DNA of 64,000 nt from assembly GCA_944376715.1 (NCBI GenBank), contig CALWDO010000006.1:1-64000 (forward strand), written 5' to 3'. The stretch comes from an uncultured Lachnoclostridium sp. GTDB lineage: Bacteria > Bacillota > Clostridia > Lachnospirales > Lachnospiraceae. The notes beneath the pieces were generated by a model. The model saw nothing but the letters and a program-made list of their open reading frames with translations, searched no databases and was not told the DNA's origin. Made by a program: the position numbers and the translations under genes. Shown here one piece after another: positions 27,405 through 37,061 of the stretch. The stretch's first letter is position 1. Each line of letters begins with the position of its first letter.

Positions 27405-28685
27405 TTAAATCACAAGTCCGCCCCACTCCAACACATAATACCGGCATTCTTCGCCGCCGCGGGTAAGTTCGTATCCTGCAGGTTCCTCCACACTTTGTCC
27501 ATCATCTTCCGTGAAAACAAACCAGATTCTTTCCAGGCATTCCGGCTCCTCCGTAATCGTGACCGGCATGGCAAGATCTACCCGTTCCGTCCCCTGAGGA
27601 TACATAAGGTAGTCCGTATCCGGATCCAGCTTCTCCGTCCAGAATCCGGTAAAATCATCTATTTCACGTCCCTGAAAACCCAGATCGGACAGGATCTCTT
27701 CAAACTGTTCCTCCCTTTCATCCGCCGATATGCGCCATCCCTCTTCCGTCTCAAAATAAAATGCCTCTGAGACAGATTCATAGAAAAGGAAATCATAAGT
27801 TTCTCCAGATACATCCATCAGGCGCCCCTCCGTATCCGCCGTCACCTTCCAGCTTCCCTGATACTCCGGTATCGTAACCGTCAGAAGTTCCGGCTCATCA
27901 AAGGTGACCGTTACTTTCCGCTCTTCCTGGGAGTAAATATAAATATTGGGTTTCAACACATTCGTCCCATCAGGCAGCTTGTAACGGGTGCTGCCAGGAT
28001 CATCTCCGTACTCTTCATCCGACAGGAATACTCCGTCAAAAGCTCCGCTGCGGATCACATCCAGCAAAAGTTCCAGCACCAGGCTTAAAATCATGCCCCA
28101 GGGGAACCCGATGCTCATGCCGATGACTGAAAATGCGGCGATGCCGAACTGCGCCGTCAGGACTGTAAGCTCCATCATCTGCTCCTCCACCGTGTTCCCC
28201 TGCAGATTCAGCACTTCCGGAAACTTGGAGAGCGCGTCTGTGAGTCCCATAAAAGAGCCAAAACTGTCTATTGTATCTGCCACATCTGCAAGCGCATTTT
28301 TCGTGTCATAGTAGCTCGGAGATCTTCTGTAAAGATGCTTGATCCGGTCCTTGGCCGAATCTTTTACCGTATCCAGCAGCACATTGACACCCTGCTCCGC
28401 CGTCTTTAGCCGGTATTCTTCCGCCCAGTCTGCCCCCTCGTCTAATACGGAAGTGATCGGTTTGGGTTCTCCATTTGTTCTGAGCAGTTCCGCATAGAGC
28501 GGATTGTTCTTCCTTCTGGCCTCCTCCTGTTCTTTCCTCATCTTCTCCCGCAAGCCTTCCCCCGACATGACCTGGGATACCTTCACGGAATCTTTCCCGG
28601 GAGCCGCCAGCGCCTGAACGCAGGCAGACAGGCCGATAGAAGCGGCAAGCAGCGCTGCCAGCAGTCTTTTCATCATTCTCTTCAT
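27405..28685 (-). CDS. Exported protein with IYxYS-type beta domain, unknown function
   Basis: 426 aa. Signal sequence MKRMMKRLLAALLAASIGLS with an SAC lipobox-like site at residues 20-22, so perhaps a lipoprotein. Residues ~40-230 are helical with a hydrophobic stretch (IGMSIGFPWGMILSLVLELL). From ~245 a beta-rich domain begins with KPNIYIYSQEERKVTVTF and PEYQGSWKVTADTEGRL, a pattern seen in secreted Firmicutes proteins that start 'KPVIYLYP'. Overlaps the upstream gene by 4 bp (ATGA). Function unknown. Confidence 0.65.
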   Translation of the reverse strand: MKRMMKRLLAALLAASIGLSACVQALAAPGKDSVKVSQVMSGEGLREKMRKEQEEARRKNNPLYAELLRTNGEPKPITSVLDEGADWAEEYRLKTAEQGVNVLLDTVKDSAKDRIKHLYRRSPSYYDTKNALADVADTIDSFGSFMGLTDALSKFPEVLNLQGNTVEEQMMELTVLTAQFGIAAFSVIGMSIGFPWGMILSLVLELLLDVIRSGAFDGVFLSDEEYGDDPGSTRYKLPDGTNVLKPNIYIYSQEERKVTVTFDEPELLTVTIPEYQGSWKVTADTEGRLMDVSGETYDFLFYESVSEAFYFETEEGWRISADEREEQFEEILSDLGFQGREIDDFTGFWTEKLDPDTDYLMYPQGTERVDLAMPVTITEEPECLERIWFVFTEDDGQSVEEPAGYELTRGGEECRYYVLEWGGLVI

Positions 28686-29278
28686 TCCTTGTCACCTGCC
28701 TGTTCCGCATACCAGAGGATCTGCCGCTGCTTCGTCTCGCCAAGATCCCGTTCCAACGCATACTCAAAATACATTCTCATGTCTTCATAATTTCCCTGAT
28801 AATAGGAAACCGCTCCCAGATAATACCAGGTCTCCGCGTCCTCCATGTCCAGCCGGAGCGCCTGAAGGAGCCGGTACTCCGCCGACTCATAATTTCCCGC
28901 ATAGACAGCAGCGGCCCCCGCCATCTTTTGCATATGCTGCCACTGGGGCCACTGGTCCGCCGCTTGCGGATAAAGCTTCTGCAGCGCTTCATCCGCTTCT
29001 TCAGAACCGTCTTCCAGGTACGCCATCTCTTTCAGATAATAATATTCCACGCTGGTATGATCCTCCTCTTCATCCAGAAGGCGCAGTGCCTCGTCTGTCC
29101 GTCCGGCCCGGATCAGGCGGTCAGCCTCCTCAAACACACGCCCTTCCTGAAGCTCCTGCCCCGGCTCTGTTCCTTCCGCCGGCCCGGAGATTTTCTCGAC
29201 TGCCAGATCACAGACGATGACCACCAACAGCGCCGCTACAAAAATAACCGCTAACTTTTTTATCTCAAACCTACTCAT
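28682..29278 (-). CDS. Membrane-anchored TPR protein
   Basis: 198 aa. One N-terminal membrane segment (LAVIFVAALLVVIVCDLAV), then an extracytoplasmic domain with two or three TPR-like helix pairs (RTDEALRLLDEEEDHTSVEY; AETWYYLGAVSYYQGNYEDM). Start and stop overlap both neighbours by 4 bp, so the three genes are translationally coupled. Probably a partner of the large TPR membrane protein upstream. Function unknown. Confidence 0.7.
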   Translation of the reverse strand: MSRFEIKKLAVIFVAALLVVIVCDLAVEKISGPAEGTEPGQELQEGRVFEEADRLIRAGRTDEALRLLDEEEDHTSVEYYYLKEMAYLEDGSEEADEALQKLYPQAADQWPQWQHMQKMAGAAAVYAGNYESAEYRLLQALRLDMEDAETWYYLGAVSYYQGNYEDMRMYFEYALERDLGETKQRQILWYAEQAGDKE

Positions 29279-31410
29279 TTTTCCACTTCCTTCTCCAGTG
29301 CATCCAGAAGTCTGCTGCAGTGGAAATGGATGCCGTACCAGTCGCTTCCGTGATCCTGTTCCGGCAGAAGCGCCAGCGCCCTCTTACAGGCCTCAATTCC
29401 ACTTTCATATTTTTCCAGACGGTCGTATTCCCGTGCCATGGCGTACCATACCGCCGGGATCTTGCTGTTCAGTTCCCCGGCCTTCTGATACATCTCCACC
29501 GCTTCTTCCATATACTCTTCCAAATCGGTGTTGGAGGCGATCACTCCGCGCAGATACCATGCGCTGGCAAGTTCCGGCTTCCTCTCCAGAACCGCGTCGA
29601 TCTTCTCAAGCCCTTCTGAGGGATCTCTCTTGTCGTCAGAGCCATACGCCAGATACGCGGCGTCCAGATAATTGCGGAAAAACAGATTTTCATCAATAAA
29701 CTCGTTCTGCTCCTCCGTCAGGTCCTCATAAACCGGATACTGGAACTCCGTATACACAGAATTATCTTTCAGCACCAGAAATTCCATCAGTTCAAACAGC
29801 CATATATCACATTCTTTCAGCTCTTCTCCCTCACATTCTGCCGTATAAGAAGCCAGCCTTGACGTATACTCCAAGCATTCTTCCGTCTTTCCCAGTTTCA
29901 GCGCTGAAAGCGCGGCATAATAGAGAAGGTAAGGGGAGTCCGTTCCCGCTTCGCACCGCTCTGCCGCCAGTTCATAGGCCTCCTCCTGCCTGCCGGTACG
30001 GTCGCAGCATTTTGCAAGCAGCACGCAGGCTTCTGTATCTTCGTACGTATTCACGATTTTTTCCAGAATTTTGGATGCTTCTTCTTCGTGGTATATCTTC
30101 ATCAGCATTTGCGCGGCATTTTTCTCAAATTCCATCCGGTCCGCGCCCTCCGGATTTCTCTCTTTCAGGTACAGTTCCTCCCAGCGCAGGACCGCCTTTG
30201 CCGTACGGTCATAATGCTCTGCTCCGTCATAGGTCAGACTGCAGCCGATCAAGGCCGCCGCATACTGCACCTGCAAATTGTCCGGATATTCTTCGGAGAG
30301 CGTCAGGACATCTTCTGCCAGATCTTCCGTAGCGTCGCCCGCCCTCTTGTACTGGTCTATATATGCCAGCGCCTGTCCGTCCGACCGGAAGATCTCATAT
30401 CTTTCGCATACCCGCCGCAGCTTCTTCGTCTTTTTTTCCGCCTTTCTAAGCGCCGCGGGATCATCGGCCGTTTCTTTTTCTTCCTCCTCGGCGGTCAAAA
30501 GTTCTTCGTCCATCCAGACGGCGGCTTCCCCGGCGATTCCCGCCGCGCCGTTGATGTCGCAGGCCGAAAGGAAAATGCCGTATTCTACCAGAGACTCTTT
30601 CAGCCGCGCTTCCAGCTGCGCCGCCTCATTCCCCGTAAGCCGCGGCATATTCCGGAAAAAGAACAGAAACAGACAGAGGAATAATGATACCAGCGGAAAA
30701 AGCAGCCGTTTCCGAAGAGCACGCTCCTCCTGCTCCGGCGTTTCCGTCGCCCCGGTCAGCATTTTCTCCGCCAGTGCAAGAGCCATATTCAGGAAAGCTG
30801 CCGTCGCCAGCGCGCCGAACAGCAAGGCCGCATGGCGAAGCAGGTTTCCCGGTTCCCCGTACAGTCTCCTGATCAGAACCAGCGCGCACGGCATGGCAAA
30901 AATCGCCAGCCACAAAAGCAGAGCTGCAGGCAATCCAAGATAGATTCTGGAAAAGAAGCGACGGACCGGCCGCGCCAACGGCATTTTCCGGCAGCCGTTC
31001 AGGTAACAGAAAAACAGAACTCCCGTCAGCAGAAAGACCGCCAGAGACAAAGCCGCGGCAATCCCGGCAAAATCGCCTTTTCGTACCACATATACCGCGG
31101 CCAGCACCGGAATCGCGGGCCTGCTTCCATACAGAAAAACCAGATATATCAACAGGCACGGGAACAACCCGGCCAGGTACCAGAACCAGTCCGGTTTATT
31201 CTCCGGGTCTTTGCCAAACCGGATATAGATCGCCCGAATAAAACATAATAAGCATGCACAGGCTGAGATAAGGCCGATCCCCAGAATAACTGCTTCGGAC
31301 AAAGGCTCCTCTTTCCCCGCAGCGCAGACCGCTGCCGCCAGATCCGGCAAAAGTCCCATACAAAGTCCCGCTCCAAAGAGCCAGGCCATGACAGACGGTT
31401 TTTTCTTCAT
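29275..31410 (-). CDS. Polytopic membrane protein with TPR C-terminal half
   Basis: 711 aa from ATG at 31410 (AGGGAGGAACGAGA upstream). Residues ~1-260 hold 7-8 hydrophobic segments; from ~300 to the end there are acidic helical repeats of TPR type (CVLLAKCCDRTGRQEEAYEL; AVWYAMAREYDRLEKYESGI). A short acidic stretch AEEEEKETADD lies between. Overlaps the next gene by 4 bp. No enzyme domain is seen. It may be the core of an envelope complex with the two genes behind it and the lipoprotein before it. Confidence 0.7.
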   Translation of the reverse strand: MKKKPSVMAWLFGAGLCMGLLPDLAAAVCAAGKEEPLSEAVILGIGLISACACLLCFIRAIYIRFGKDPENKPDWFWYLAGLFPCLLIYLVFLYGSRPAIPVLAAVYVVRKGDFAGIAAALSLAVFLLTGVLFFCYLNGCRKMPLARPVRRFFSRIYLGLPAALLLWLAIFAMPCALVLIRRLYGEPGNLLRHAALLFGALATAAFLNMALALAEKMLTGATETPEQEERALRKRLLFPLVSLFLCLFLFFFRNMPRLTGNEAAQLEARLKESLVEYGIFLSACDINGAAGIAGEAAVWMDEELLTAEEEEKETADDPAALRKAEKKTKKLRRVCERYEIFRSDGQALAYIDQYKRAGDATEDLAEDVLTLSEEYPDNLQVQYAAALIGCSLTYDGAEHYDRTAKAVLRWEELYLKERNPEGADRMEFEKNAAQMLMKIYHEEEASKILEKIVNTYEDTEACVLLAKCCDRTGRQEEAYELAAERCEAGTDSPYLLYYAALSALKLGKTEECLEYTSRLASYTAECEGEELKECDIWLFELMEFLVLKDNSVYTEFQYPVYEDLTEEQNEFIDENLFFRNYLDAAYLAYGSDDKRDPSEGLEKIDAVLERKPELASAWYLRGVIASNTDLEEYMEEAVEMYQKAGELNSKIPAVWYAMAREYDRLEKYESGIEACKRALALLPEQDHGSDWYGIHFHCSRLLDALEKEVEK

Positions 31411-31488
31411 TCTCGTTCCTCCCTGAAAATATTGCCGGAGCGCAACCGCATTCCGGCATCCCATTCTTCACTCACTTCTTCAGGGCTC

Positions 31489-32802
31489 TTATTCTTCTGT
31501 ATAAGAGACTTCCCTGACAGCTTCGCCGTCTTCATAAAACGTTTCTCCGACCAGCACGCCGTTTTCATCATAATTTTCTACACATATAATTTCATTCGGA
31601 TCTTCTGTAGTGAAAGCTTGATAGTTGGACACCGTCGCCGGCATGCCGTTTTCATGGTAGGTGTATGATTTCGCTCCGATATCTCCTCCTCCGACGCTGA
31701 GCAGCAGATGATCCTCCGTCTCCAGCATACCGCTTTCATTGCAGGTAATCGTGTACCGGTCAGGCTCTCTGTCGTCTTTTGCCGTACTGTACTCCGCCCC
31801 TGCCAGAACGCCGTCTGCATATCGATAAGTGATCTTATATTCTTCCGTCTCCGGAACGTCGGTATTCAGATAATCCACGCTGGAATTGTACCGGAATTCT
31901 GCCGGGCTCCCATCTTCCTGCCAGGTCAGGGTAAAAGTGTAAATCTGCTCGAGGTCTTTGCTTTCTCCGTCATCGCTCTCCGCTGCATGAGAGTTGTCCA
32001 GCGTATAGGTGGTCGTCAGCCCGTCTTCCGATGTCTCCGCCAGATAAATATATGTATCGTACCGCCCCAGCTGAAGACTTGCCGGTTTCCCCTTTTCATA
32101 GTTCCAGGTAATGGTAAGGTCTTCCTCCAGCCGCCCGTCCGGCGCATAGAACCAGGTTTTCACAGGATTGCCGTCCACCCGTTCGGTCAGCCAGTAACCC
32201 TTCCCGTAATGGTAGACATCCATATACTGGCCCGACAACACAGTATGGGACATTTCCTGATAGCTGACAGAGCCAGTACTTTCTTCCTTTTTCATATCAT
32301 ATCCGTATTCATAATACGAATAAAATCTGTCCTCCTCCGTCTCCGGGACTTTTCCAGCCTCGATCTGTTCGGCCGTTTCCAGGATCGGCGTAATATCTGA
32401 AGCCCCTCTGGCTCCCCAGAAATCCGGCGACTGCTCGCACATCGCCCATTCATATCTATAGGAATAGAGTCCGTTTCCGCCTGCATCCTTCGTGACCTTT
32501 TCCACCGGATATACCTGTTTGCCGCCTATGTACGCTCCGTTAAAATCATAATAGTACTCGATCTGACGATACAGGTTTCCATTAGGATATTTCAGCAGGA
32601 TCGTGTCTCTTCCGCCGTCCTCGTTAAAAGTAACCTCCGCGTCTCCATAAAGTCCGCGGAAAGTTCCCCAGGTCCAGGTGACTTCACCCTTTCCCTGCGC
32701 CGAACTTCCGCCTGCTCTGCTTCCTGATCCCGTGCCTCCGCATGCAGAGAGTGCCAACACCATAAGTATAAACGTAAAAAATATCATCGCTTTCTTTTTC
32801 AT
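31489..32802 (-). CDS. Lipoprotein with repeated YD/MORN-like strands
   Basis: 437 aa. Clear lipobox: MKKKAMIFFTFILMVLALSAC with Cys21, then a Gly/Ser linker. The body is beta-rich with repeated units of the type Y-x-x-x-G-x-x-x-x-x-E-Y (LLKYPNGNLYRQIEYYYDFN; ENYDENGVLVGETFYEDGEA), like toxin-antitoxin YwqK or MORN-type repeats that form beta-solenoids. Start follows GAAGGGAGA. First of a four-gene set (78 bp to the next gene). Function unknown. Confidence 0.7.
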   Translation of the reverse strand: MKKKAMIFFTFILMVLALSACGGTGSGSRAGGSSAQGKGEVTWTWGTFRGLYGDAEVTFNEDGGRDTILLKYPNGNLYRQIEYYYDFNGAYIGGKQVYPVEKVTKDAGGNGLYSYRYEWAMCEQSPDFWGARGASDITPILETAEQIEAGKVPETEEDRFYSYYEYGYDMKKEESTGSVSYQEMSHTVLSGQYMDVYHYGKGYWLTERVDGNPVKTWFYAPDGRLEEDLTITWNYEKGKPASLQLGRYDTYIYLAETSEDGLTTTYTLDNSHAAESDDGESKDLEQIYTFTLTWQEDGSPAEFRYNSSVDYLNTDVPETEEYKITYRYADGVLAGAEYSTAKDDREPDRYTITCNESGMLETEDHLLLSVGGGDIGAKSYTYHENGMPATVSNYQAFTTEDPNEIICVENYDENGVLVGETFYEDGEAVREVSYTEE

Positions 32803-32872
32803 TCCTTTTCTCCCTTCAATAAGCTTGAATATTTGGGACTAAATATAAAGAGAGAAAAATAGAAAAGCAATA

Positions 32873-32891
32873 ATGTAAACTTTAACAATAT
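32873..32891 (-). promoter_or_regulatory. Shared upstream motif, copy ahead of the 32802 set
   Basis: ATGTAAACTTTAACAATAT, 71-89 bp upstream of the lipoprotein start. Resembles the strings at 6488 and 23977. Confidence 0.4.
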
Positions 32892-32894
32892 CAT

Positions 32895-32934
32895 AAAAAC
32901 AGAGCCGGTCACAGACAAAATCTGCAATCGGCTC
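32895..32934 (-). terminator. Terminator of the class A PBP gene
   Basis: Minus strand GAGCCGATTGCAGA...TCTGTGACCGGCTC stem followed by TGTTTTT. Confidence 0.75.
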
Positions 32935-32954
32935 CTGCCTTATATTTCTATTAT

Positions 32955-35660
32955 TTATTCAGTTGTTCCAGCCGAAGGATCGCCTGTCCCTGCATTGGGA
33001 TCCGCTCCCGCCGCATTGGGATCTGTTGTGGCCGCATTGGGATCCGTCGTTCCTGCCGCCTGGTTTGCCGCTCCGGACATCTCGTATTCGCTGGGAACAT
33101 AAACGCCTCCGGTGTGAACCGTACAGGTAGCCGCCTGCAGGTTTGAACTGATACCGTAAGCCGTATCCAGCGTTACCGCCTCCGCCACGCCTTCCTGCAT
33201 CTGTGGCAGCAGTACTTTCACCTGCGGCACCCGGTTCGGACACATGGTGGTAGCCAGAAGTCCGGTATCTACGCAGATACTTACCGTTACATGCTTATCG
33301 CATACTTCTGTGGGCTGAGTTCCTTCCGCGAAATATTCATTGCGGACAATGCCGGACCTGCCGTCACTGTCGCACAGGCCTCCCACAGCCAGTTTCCCGG
33401 ATTTTGTACAGATCACGCACTGGACAATGCCGGACGGCTTTTCAAAGTCTGTATTTTCCAGGTTCTCATGCACCCTGGTCATCACTGCGGACCAGAGGCT
33501 CTTATGGAAACTCCGTTCTGAGCTGTCCAGATAGTGTACGTATCCCTGATTGTCATAACCTACCCAGATACCCGCCGTATAGTACGGAGTCATGCCTTCA
33601 AACCACACGTCACGGTTATCCGAGGTCGTACCGGACTTTCCTGCCGTTGTCATACCCTGGATCTTAGCCGCCGGGCTGGTTCCTCCGGCGCCGGTAACTA
33701 CATCTTTCATGCTGTCAATCAGCAGCCATGCATTTTCCTCAGAGATCACCTGTGTAGTCTCCGGTTCATTATCCAGGATCACATTGCCGTCGTTGTCCAC
33801 CACTTTGGTGTACATTCTCGGCTTGATATATTCTCCGCCGTTGGCTATCGCGGCATAAGCCGCCGTCAGTTCCAGATTGGATACGCCGTTTGTCAGACCG
33901 CCCAGCGCCAGCGACTGTGTATAGTCATTATTGGATCCTTCCAGTTCCAGGGAAGTGATGCCGAAACGAAGCAGATAATCAACCGCCACCGTCGGTGTCA
34001 CATCCGTAATCGTCTTAACTGCCACCACATTGATGGAACGGGTAATCGCTTCCCGGATCGTAGTCCAGCCGCGGTAGTTGCCGCTGACGTTTTTCACCAG
34101 ACGCCCGATCTTGCCATTTTCCGTATAGGCAAACGGACCGTCATACTGTACGGTGCCCGGGCCATATCCCAGCTCCTCAAATGCCGGCGCGTATGCGGCC
34201 AGAATCTTAAAGGTAGATCCCGGCTGGCGCAGGGTATCCGACGCTCTGTTCAGCGTACGGCTGGCGCTCTTTTCACCCCGGCCGCCGATCATCGCCACTA
34301 CATTGCCTGTACTCTGCTCTATAATCACCATGGACGCCTGAGGCTGGATTGTCATCTGGCAGCTCTCATATACAGTATCGCTGTCCGTGATGCCCAGCGT
34401 AGCCACATACTCGTCAATGGCGGCCTGTGCGGATTCCTCATCGTCAAATAACAGGTCAAAGTCCGGATCCGTCTCCTGGAAATATTTCACCAGCATCTCC
34501 TGGCTGTAATTGGTGCACTCACCATTTTCGTCCACCACGCTCAACGCCCATTCCAGACCAATCTTGGAATCTTCCGGGAAGTTTTCCGGATCCGCAAATT
34601 CCTCATCCAAAATAGACTGAATATTAGGATCCTGCGTGGTATAAATCTTCAGGCCGCTGCTGTAAAGAGCATTGTACGCCTGTGTCTCCGTATAACCGGC
34701 CTTCTCCACCAGATCCTTGGTGACCTGATCCGTCACTTCATCCACAAAGTAGGAATATACTGTACTTTCCGTACTTTGCTCCTCATTATGTTCTGCGATC
34801 CGGGAATATACGTCATCCGCCAGAGCGTCCTGATATTCGCTTTCCGAAATATATCCCTGATCATACATGTTCTGAAGCACCAGTTCCCGGCGATCCGCGT
34901 TGGCATCCGGGTTGGTGATCGGGTTATATCCCGACGGATTTTTCGCAATGGCTGCCAGTACGGCGGCCTCTGAAACAGTCAGTTCGCTGACGGATTTCCC
35001 AAAATACCGGTTGGACGCCGCCTGGACGCCCAGGGAATTCTGTCCCAGATTAATCGTGTTCAGATAACTTTCCAGGATCTCATCCTTGGTCATAATCTTT
35101 TCCAGCTGAATCGCCAGATACTGTTCCTGGATCTTCCGCTCTACTTTATCCATGAAAGTGTCTTCAGACATAAAGTCGAACACATTGTTTTTCAAAAGCT
35201 GCTGGGTGATTGTACTGGCGCCTTCCATATCTTTAAAGCCTGATGCCAGCCCGCGGACGCCTGCCCGGATGATACCCCGGATATCGATTCCGTTATGCTC
35301 ATAGAAACGCGCGTCCTCTATGGCGATAAACGCCTCCTGCACATGCTTGGGAATATTTGCGATCTTTACATAAGTACGGTTCGTACCTTCTGCGACCAGT
35401 TCCGCAGTCACATTGCCTTCCACATCATATACCGTGGATTTGTATCCTCTGGGAATGACGCTGGCGCTTGTAATATCGGGGGCATTTTCGATCACGCCTT
35501 TCACAATCCCGATACCGCCGCATATCCCTGCGACTCCCAATGCAATTACCAGCACCAGAAGCGTCTTCAGGAAGACCACGCCCAATTTTTTCTTCATCAT
35601 TTTCTTTTTGGATTTCAGGGCTTTCTGCTTCCTGGAGGTGCTCTTTTTACTGTAATTCAT
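32955..35660 (-). CDS. Class A penicillin-binding protein with low-complexity tail
   Basis: 901 aa. Basic N-terminus, one membrane anchor (GVVFLKTLLVLVIALGVAGI), GT51 domain with EDARFYEHNGIDIRG and GASTITQQLLKN, transpeptidase with S482-TFK, SIN and KSGTTSDN. The C-terminal ~150 residues include four cysteines (VQCVICTKSGKLAVGGLCDS; TGLLATTMCPN) and end in repeats of DPNA(A/G)(T/G) type. The Cys-rich extension is common in Clostridia PBP1A. Start follows AAGGAGG; -10 at 35685. Confidence 0.95.
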   Translation of the reverse strand: MNYSKKSTSRKQKALKSKKKMMKKKLGVVFLKTLLVLVIALGVAGICGGIGIVKGVIENAPDITSASVIPRGYKSTVYDVEGNVTAELVAEGTNRTYVKIANIPKHVQEAFIAIEDARFYEHNGIDIRGIIRAGVRGLASGFKDMEGASTITQQLLKNNVFDFMSEDTFMDKVERKIQEQYLAIQLEKIMTKDEILESYLNTINLGQNSLGVQAASNRYFGKSVSELTVSEAAVLAAIAKNPSGYNPITNPDANADRRELVLQNMYDQGYISESEYQDALADDVYSRIAEHNEEQSTESTVYSYFVDEVTDQVTKDLVEKAGYTETQAYNALYSSGLKIYTTQDPNIQSILDEEFADPENFPEDSKIGLEWALSVVDENGECTNYSQEMLVKYFQETDPDFDLLFDDEESAQAAIDEYVATLGITDSDTVYESCQMTIQPQASMVIIEQSTGNVVAMIGGRGEKSASRTLNRASDTLRQPGSTFKILAAYAPAFEELGYGPGTVQYDGPFAYTENGKIGRLVKNVSGNYRGWTTIREAITRSINVVAVKTITDVTPTVAVDYLLRFGITSLELEGSNNDYTQSLALGGLTNGVSNLELTAAYAAIANGGEYIKPRMYTKVVDNDGNVILDNEPETTQVISEENAWLLIDSMKDVVTGAGGTSPAAKIQGMTTAGKSGTTSDNRDVWFEGMTPYYTAGIWVGYDNQGYVHYLDSSERSFHKSLWSAVMTRVHENLENTDFEKPSGIVQCVICTKSGKLAVGGLCDSDGRSGIVRNEYFAEGTQPTEVCDKHVTVSICVDTGLLATTMCPNRVPQVKVLLPQMQEGVAEAVTLDTAYGISSNLQAATCTVHTGGVYVPSEYEMSGAANQAAGTTDPNAATTDPNAAGADPNAGTGDPSAGTTE
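32958..33060 (-). repeat. DPNA-type tandem repeats in the PBP tail
   Basis: About five in-frame copies of a unit encoding T/G-x-DPNA-A/G (TTDPNAATTDPNAAGADPNA...), at the very C-terminus. Repeats of ~21-24 bp can change number by slippage without breaking the enzyme. Confidence 0.7.
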
Positions 35661-35684
35661 GCGTTAGCCTCCTTTATTCTGTCT

Positions 35685-35690
35685 ATTATA
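35685..35690 (-). promoter_or_regulatory. -10 element of the PBP gene
   Basis: TATAAT, 25 bp before the start codon at 35660; the -35 is poor. It shows that the PBP gene can be read separately from the S41 protease gene upstream. Confidence 0.55.
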
Positions 35691-35843
35691 ACAAAGATGT
35701 CTCTGCAAATAAAGAAAAATTTTCCCGGCAACACAATATGGCGTCATACGATGAGGATGCCCCGAATCAACGGTTTTACTCCGCAGAAAAGCATCGCATC
35801 CATCGCAGGACGCCACATCATTCCTTTTTCATCTCCCTTAAGT

Positions 35844-37019
35844 TCAGGAATCCCGCAGCACTTCCAGCGCTCGCTCCAGCTGGTTGTCAGTGCCCGCGTT
35901 TTCATCATATTCCAGAACAATATCCGGCGTAATGCCGACTTCATGAATATTATTTCCGGCCGGCGTATAGTAGCGGGATACGGTTATTTTGACTGCTGAA
36001 CCGTCTTCCAGCGAGAACAGGGACTGAACGATCCCTTTACCGTAAGTCTGAGTCCCGATCAGCGTACCGACCCCATAGTCTTTTATGGCGCCGGCAAAGA
36101 TCTCGGAAGCGCTGGCGCTGTTGCCGTTCACCAGAACAACCATCTCGCCGTCGAAATAATGCTCCGCATCCGAGTATTCCGTCTGCCGTTCTCCATATTT
36201 ATCCTCTGTGTAAACAATCGTTCCCTCCGGAAGCAGCTGGTCCAGAATATTGCAGGTTACGTCCACCAGGCCGCCGCCATTATTCCGAAGGTCAATGATC
36301 AGCTTCTCCATCCCCTGGGATTTCAAGTCTTCAAACGCCGCCATAAACTGATCGTCTGTCAGATCCTCAAACTCGGAGATGGCAATATATCCGATCCCCT
36401 CTTCCAGAAGTTCATAATCTACTGTGGGGATCTCAATATTTCTCCTGGTCAGTGTCATCTCCAGGATCTCTCCGTCTCTGATGATACCGATATGGACCTC
36501 TGTATTCTCTTCACCCTTCAGATCTGTCACCACCAGGGTCAGATCCTGTCCGGTCACTTCTTCCCCTTCTACCTGATAGAGGATATCTCCGGGCTGCAAC
36601 CCGGCTTCTTCCGCCGGCGTACCTTCAAAAGCCTGCACGACGGAAATGATCCCCGTAGTGGCGTCCTGGGACAGCATGGCGCCGATTCCGCAATAACTTC
36701 CGTATGTGGTCTCCATAAAGCTCTCATATTCTTCCGGAGTATAATAGGAAGTATAAATATCGCCCAGCCCTGCCATCAGGCCCTTATAGATACCGTTTTC
36801 CACATCTTCGTCTTCATAGTCAAACAGATAATACTGGTCAATATATGCCTCCAGCTCCCGGATCTTGGCGTCGACCTTCGCCTCTTCGGACCCGGTCACC
36901 TGCTCCAGTCCCCGGAAATATGCGGCCGCACAGCCGCCCACACTCAGAACCAGAACCGAGAAAAGGATACCGCATGCAAGCCCTTTTCCAAAAGAACTCC
37001 CTCTTTTACGCTCTTCCAT
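35844..37019 (-). CDS. S41 family C-terminal processing peptidase (CtpB-like)
   Basis: 391 aa from ATG at 37019, chosen for AAGGAG 8 nt upstream. N-terminal membrane anchor (ACGILFSVLVLSVGGCAAAY), PDZ domain (~110-190, GLQPGDILYQVEGEEVTG), then the protease core with RNNGGGLVD, the catalytic serine region NGNSASASEIFAGA and the catalytic lysine region TYGKGIVQ. Works outside the membrane. Follows the M23 hydrolase by 42 bp; in Firmicutes this pairing with FtsEX is common and fits processing of envelope proteins. Confidence 0.93.
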   Translation of the reverse strand: MEERKRGSSFGKGLACGILFSVLVLSVGGCAAAYFRGLEQVTGSEEAKVDAKIRELEAYIDQYYLFDYEDEDVENGIYKGLMAGLGDIYTSYYTPEEYESFMETTYGSYCGIGAMLSQDATTGIISVVQAFEGTPAEEAGLQPGDILYQVEGEEVTGQDLTLVVTDLKGEENTEVHIGIIRDGEILEMTLTRRNIEIPTVDYELLEEGIGYIAISEFEDLTDDQFMAAFEDLKSQGMEKLIIDLRNNGGGLVDVTCNILDQLLPEGTIVYTEDKYGERQTEYSDAEHYFDGEMVVLVNGNSASASEIFAGAIKDYGVGTLIGTQTYGKGIVQSLFSLEDGSAVKITVSRYYTPAGNNIHEVGITPDIVLEYDENAGTDNQLERALEVLRDS

Positions 37020-37061
37020 TCGCTGTCTCTCCTTCCTTCTCTCTACCATTCTATGTATCGA

